A stretch of DNA of 64,000 nt, from contig JASWJB010000037.1 in NCBI GenBank assembly GCA_032433595.1, forward strand, positions 1-64,000. The letters are read 5' to 3'. This document shows positions 59,430 to 64,000 of the stretch, piece by piece. The position numbers and the translations under genes were made by a program. Positions within the stretch are counted from its first letter, which is position 1. Each line of letters begins with the position of its first letter. Below the pieces are notes generated by a model. It did no database searches. It saw only the letters and a program-made list of their open reading frames with translations, and was not told the DNA's origin. Source of the DNA: Conoideocrella luteorostrata. Its lineage: Eukaryota > Ascomycota > Sordariomycetes > Hypocreales > Clavicipitaceae.

Positions 59430-61627
59430 CGCCAAAAGTCAAAGCAATACGCCAACGATGCTCAATATTTGGAATGAGAAGGCAGGGTAAAGGAGGCCGC
59501 GACGCGATACTGGCACTAGATGTTGATGGCGTTTCAATTGGCGATCAGAGGACGTTGGTACCGAAGTAAAAACGACAGAATAAGAGCATCCTACGGAGGA
59601 GATCAACCTGTGGTTAAGTGTTGCTTCGGTAAGCCCTCCCTGCCCACTGCTTTATTGCCCGGCAAGTATGTATGCGAACGCGCAATGTACTTCATCATGT
59701 CAACAACTGAACTTCACCCGGGCGATTTGGCCACAACTACCCCGTACTTCGTATGTACTTTGGGAATACCATGAGCGCGACTAGCAAGGAGGGTGGAGTA
59801 CGGTTTTGCCAGCTAGGGGCACATGAAAGACACGGCTAGGCTTGAATATGCTAGTATAAAACAGCCGTTGGAAATGGAGTCGTCTATGAGTGGGATTCTT
59901 GATGAACGCCGCGCCTGTCGCAGCCACATCCCGCCCAACCATTGACTCTTGGCACTCATAGGGGGGTGTAATAGAGAATACTACTCCGTACTCCGTACCC
60001 TGTTATCGCCTGCGCGGACGTGGGACCGATTTGGGCCCATTGACTTACGTATACACAAGGTACGGCAGTTGGCAGTTGAGGATGAGAATTGGCGGGCATG
60101 AGTCTGCGAAAGCCAACTACTCGATACGCCTACCTGTGCTGCGACACAAAGAAAATCCGCATTAAAAACTCGCCAGAAGACACAATGAAGATGACAGTGG
60201 AGATGACACTAATTTTAAGGCGTGGTTATCGAGCGCGCCCCTTACGGAGTACGGAGTACAGAGCACTTCGTAGTGCCATAACAGCTCTACACGCCACTGG
60301 AGGTGAAGTTTACACGCTATAATTTGCTGCAGATATGCGTTTGCTGATGGTTTTATCGCGCACTGTCAAATTGCACGCCATATAGCTGGTGCTAAGTGCA
60401 AGTAAGAAATGAGCGATCTTAGTAGGTAACCTTGTGTGAATTCTTGTTGATTCAGAGCTGGTCGAAAAGCCAATTTCAGGAGGTGCGGTTTGCGCCAGAA
60501 GTGCTGCTTGATAAGCATGCCCTATTTATATCATGCTTTCTCATCCGTCTCCTATCCTACGTATGATCATCGCTGTTGCTCCCTCCCCGCACGGAGTGTG
60601 CAGGGGACAAGAGTGTACTCCGTACGGGGCATTGCACAGCGAACACGGCGGTCAAGCTCCAGCATCAATTGGACGCTATTGGAAAATGCTAACTCGCAGC
60701 TAGTCCTGGCTGATGGAATCTCGAGCTGCGTAGACGCCGAGTACGGCTTTGGTCGCCTATCCCCGCCTTTGTTATTTCCTACCCCTTGACTAACCATCGA
60801 ACCGCTTGCCGATGCATCCATCGAAAGCATGCTTCAGCATTAGACCACGCGTGCCTCTGCCGTCATAACCCTGTCGACTTTGCATGCGCTTGGTATCGCC
60901 ATGCCCTGTTTAGGACCACATAACCCGGCTCATCTCACCATGGCACGTCATGAGCCCGCACTAGCTAAACATGCCTTCAGTCGCTGATTGCTGTCATTGA
61001 TAGCGCGATCCGTATTTCTTCTGGCAACATGACGCGCAATTAGGTCCGTAACAATTCTACCCCTTAAGTCTGAATCTGGTGCACATATGTACCGCATCGC
61101 TGATGCCAAGGCTTTCAGCGTTCCGATTTTCCGTCTGCCTCCACCCCGGTTGGCAAGCATGGACACGGAGGAGAAATCACGATGGCATTACTTTGTGATG
61201 CATAGTTCTTGGTTCCCTAGTCCTGTCCATGCTGCGACGGATGACCTACGCTGATATCACTCCCTAGGGCTTTTTCTTGTCTTCTGGATGTTAAGCCTTC
61301 GTCGGCACAACGTTGGGATGAGAAAAGGTCGTGTAGTCGACAAAACCAAATGCGCACATCGATAGAGCTTTCAAATTACCCAGTAACCTGTGAACGACTT
61401 CTGAATCGGAGCGATTCCTGATGATGGACCTTGAAAAACTTCGAGACTCCGGCAACGGACCACCTAGCGTGTTGTGTCCAGCAGGAAGCACAACGACATC
61501 GGAGCCAAAGAAGTATCTTGGAGATCTCTACCGTGAGCGGACCAACTCTTGATAGTCTTCCTGTCTCGATTTGTTAAATTTTTAGACATACGTTTTCTAC
61601 CAACGCAAGCATTTAAACGGTTGGCTC
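59430..61627. other. Gene-free spacer with clustered TACGGAGTAC motifs
   Basis: No supported gene. TACGGAGTAC-type motifs lie near 59988 (tandem), 60245 (tandem) and 60615. Short frames at 60.5-60.8 kb overlap on both strands and are not supported. Confidence 0.5.
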
Positions 61628-63113
61628 TTGGACACAAAGATGTCACAACAGGCCGGATTCTCGCATGCCTGTTTCACCGGCACTCCAGTTTTGACAGCCA
61701 TTCTTCGCGGCAAAGCTGCTGATCATATATGGTGTGGCAGAAAGCGTGCTCTGCTTATCGGTCTTACGGGCACGGCCATATCATACATCAGCTTCGGCTC
61801 TTCGGTCACTTTTACCCAGGCAGCGTTGTTGAGAGATTTTAGTGAGAGCCATTGATCGCACTGTTGGAATAATGTGAGATAAGCGATTATGGAGATCTTG
61901 AGGTGTTGCGCTCAACTGCACTTACAGCTGAAGCTCATAGCCGGATGATGATCGTGAAAGTGACTGTGAAGAAGCGATTCCGGTCTAGGGCGTTCTTAAT
62001 ACCGCCTCTGAGCTTCAACGCAATAGTTGGTCCATGTGAGTTTTGACGTCAAGATACAATGATTGTTGGTTGGAACCGACAAGAGCGCCGTGCGACAGTG
62101 CTGGGAGGGTTGCTGGCAGATTCTATTAAGTCGTTCGCTCGACTGTTTGGCGAGCCACCTTATTCAAGCCAAAATGGATATACGGATATGTGTATACGCT
62201 ACCCAGCAGCATCAATGCCGTGCCATTGCTTCTTATAACTGCCATAGTATACCTGTTTCTGCGAGAAGTTGGTGAATTGTGAACCCAAAACTCTGGAGCA
62301 CGGAACTGACCAATGAAGGACATCAAAGATCACATCCAGTTTCGACTTTGGGCTGGGCTACGGAGCCGAGAAGAAAGAACCGACTGACTTCAACCGAAAA
62401 GCTTGCCTCATTCCTTGGGGACGGCAAATACGCCGCCTTTGCGCCGCCTTTGGACCTGAAACGTCGTCTTGACTTTATTCACTGGCGGTCTTTACGACTT
62501 TCGTCTGGAGTTTTTCACGAATATTTGGTCTTTTTTCCTTACGGTGTCTCGATGCACCTCAATCCACGTCCCAAACACAGTCTCTCTTCTATACACAGGT
62601 GGGCTTGGAACACTGTTGGGTTTGCTGCGTCACTGTTGGGTGTCTCGTACATGACGCTGCTTGGCGCTCTGCTATCCCACAATTGCAGCTCGTTGGAGCT
62701 CCCCGAGTCCTTTCTGCTGGTTCCTTTGGCTGTTTCCAATAGCCTGCTTTATTGCCCCGTACATTTCGATTCTTCCTTCAGAGCCGAGAGGCACATGGAT
62801 GTGGGCCACCATAGGAACGGTGTTGTCTCTACACACCACCGCGTAGACGATTACCTTATTTGATAACATTATTCTGCTAAACAACTGCAGCCCGCATCCA
62901 AGCGTCTTGGGAACAATCCATGGACTTGGCCAGAGCGTATCGGCAGGCTTTCTAATAGTAGGGCCTATTGTCGGTGGTTAATGGTGTGGGTATGGGTTAG
63001 GATATTGGCATTGTCGCCTGGGGTTCGTGGGGAACAGTGGTCATGTCTGTTTTTGCATGCCTAACGGCGATGGGCATGCAAAATGGAAGCGGGCAGGAGG
63101 TGTTGCTGGATAG
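61628..63113 (+). pseudogene. Decayed MFS drug/zinc-facilitator-like transporter
   Basis: Fragments of one MFS transporter of the fungal DHA1/ZIFL-like type lie in order but in different frames. First is a loop 2-3/TM3 region (GRKRALLIGLTGTAISYISF, 61.6-61.85 kb). Next are a GGLLADSIKSFARLFGEPPY region near 62.1 kb and a FLREVGELNPKLW-like segment near 62.27 kb. Last is the typical end NIILLNNCSPHPSVLGTIHG followed by GLGQSVSAGF and IVGPIVGG near 62.86-62.98 kb. A TAA at 62979-62981 sits where relatives have Trp, and several frame changes and stops separate the blocks. The first membrane segments are missing. Transport function is lost. I am sure of the MFS identity and less sure of the subfamily. 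Confidence 0.75.
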
Positions 63114-63589
63114 AGACTGGTTTCAATAAGGCTGAAGAGTGTTTTCGCGAGCCATGTGGATGAATTAACAGTCTAGCTGGCCTGCTCTAGAGTGACGATA
63201 AGATCCATTGCTTGAAAAGAAAGATATTGTGTATGCTTGTCAGCATCCTTTGTGGCAGCTGATAGTCTACCCCCAGCAGCTGGTAAAGCTGGCAGCACAG
63301 ACAGGTGGGCATAATAAACGGCCTGCCCTGAGAATAGTTGGAACTCTTGCATCTTCTGCCCGGGCCACTTTTCGAAGAAATTCAGGGTTTTAAGCACTGA
63401 AGGCCGATGTTTCGCATTTTCTCGATTATTACCTCTTCGTTCTGACTCGTGCGAACAACTTCAGCCAACAGCGACTTTACACGCGGAAGGAACGGCACAA
63501 CCGGCGGAGCTTTATTCCCTGTCGGAGGTCACCCAGCGACGCCCGCAAGAAGTGAGTAGGGCGGCTCAGGCTGTGAAATTCTCAGCACC
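63114..63589. other. Short spacer before the last gene
   Basis: Nothing is recognised in about 475 bases. It probably includes the promoter of the gene beginning at 63590. Confidence 0.5.
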
Positions 63590-64000
63590 ATGCGCTCAGC
63601 CTTTGCTTACCCGATCAGCTCCCCGAATGCCTTTACAAAGAGCCCTGAAGAACCCGACGAAGACGTGTTGAGTAGACAGCTTGGGATGGAACGGAACCAG
63701 CAGGGCATGACCAGCGGTCCCGTCGTCGACGCGAGTACTGGTCCATGTGTAGAGGAACATGGGGCAAAAACTACGTCAGAGACAGCTACTCAAGCTGGAA
63801 CGTGTTCCAACCGCCCTCAAAAGCGTGTCTATAAGCGTGCTTATCAGAAGCTACAAGAAGAGACTGCTCGCATTGTGAAAGGATTGACGCGACGACATCA
63901 TTCGTCTGATTTGCTTACACAAGCCAAATCGAAGACGCCGAATCGGCCGCGAGAAGAAACAAAACGGTCAAGAGCGCCAAGCCCGATGCGACCTCTCACA
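63590..64000 (+). CDS. Unidentified protein, 5' part only (runs off window)
   Basis: An ATG at 63590 in good context (CACCATGC) opens a frame that stays open for 137 codons to the window edge, so the stop lies outside. The sequence is hydrophilic: MRSAFAYPISSPNAFTKSPE at the start, a Ser/Thr/Gly-rich centre, then a basic block (KRVYKRAYQKLQEETARIVK, followed by GLTRRHHSSD) and another basic, Pro-containing region. The charge pattern would suit a nuclear protein, but no domain is visible yet. A stop in frame just upstream (near 63553) supports the start. An intron further on cannot be excluded. Confidence 0.55.
   Translation, partial: MRSAFAYPISSPNAFTKSPEEPDEDVLSRQLGMERNQQGMTSGPVVDASTGPCVEEHGAKTTSETATQAGTCSNRPQKRVYKRAYQKLQEETARIVKGLTRRHHSSDLLTQAKSKTPNRPREETKRSRAPSPMRPLT

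Overview
The window looks like nuclear DNA of a filamentous ascomycete, most likely a sordariomycete and probably Hypocreales. The evidence is the gene families (HET-domain protein, GIT1-type permease, fungal arylsulfotransferase-like protein, GH47 mannosidase, Ran1-type kinase) and short 50-90 bp introns with GTRNGY donors and CTRAY branch sites. The genus assignment is inference. Gene density is very low: about a dozen plausible genes and five clear broken genes in 64 kb, separated by long non-coding stretches.

Layout. 1-8.4 kb holds no convincing gene and is rich in simple repeats and copies of a short motif, TACGGAGTAC. At 8.47-10.05 kb is an intact two-exon Ran1/Sks1-type kinase. 10.1-18.1 kb is again empty and contains a three-copy repeat of about 65 bp at 16.2-16.7 kb. 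From about 17.4 to 36 kb the character changes: AT-richer spacers, two possible LTR remnants, an unidentified pseudogene (18.2-19.0), a two-exon orphan gene (20.0-21.3), a 23-bp tandem array (22.0), a HET-domain gene (22.7-25.0), a DUF7924-like gene cut by one in-frame TAG (26.1-27.8), a cysteine-rich secreted protein with up to six exons (28.5-29.5), a secreted protein with cytidine-deaminase-like motifs and an acidic tail (31.0-32.6), and an aminoglycoside-phosphotransferase-like gene with one in-frame stop (34.8-36.1). The TACGGAGTAC motif is almost absent here.

36-64 kb mixes ordinary and odd genes: a small conserved fungal protein (40.3-40.6), a GH47 alpha-1,2-mannosidase (41.6-43.5), a strongly divergent eEF2 paralogue with an eroded GTP-binding site (43.9-46.6), a GIT1-type glycerophosphodiester permease (50.7-52.5), a sulfotransferase pseudogene (54.3-55.1), a membrane-anchored arylsulfotransferase-like protein (57.5-59.4), an MFS transporter pseudogene (61.6-63.1) and the open 5' end of an unidentified gene (63.6 to the window edge).

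I see no operon-like or biosynthetic cluster; genes appear to act independently. The kinase, mannosidase and permease are ordinary cellular functions. The 17-36 kb block looks like fast-evolving accessory DNA. In three of the broken genes a tryptophan codon has become TAG or TAA, which fits C-to-T change in CpA context and so fits repeat-induced point mutation or simple deamination. The items most worth follow-up are the eEF2 paralogue and the two secreted proteins at 28.5-32.6 kb.
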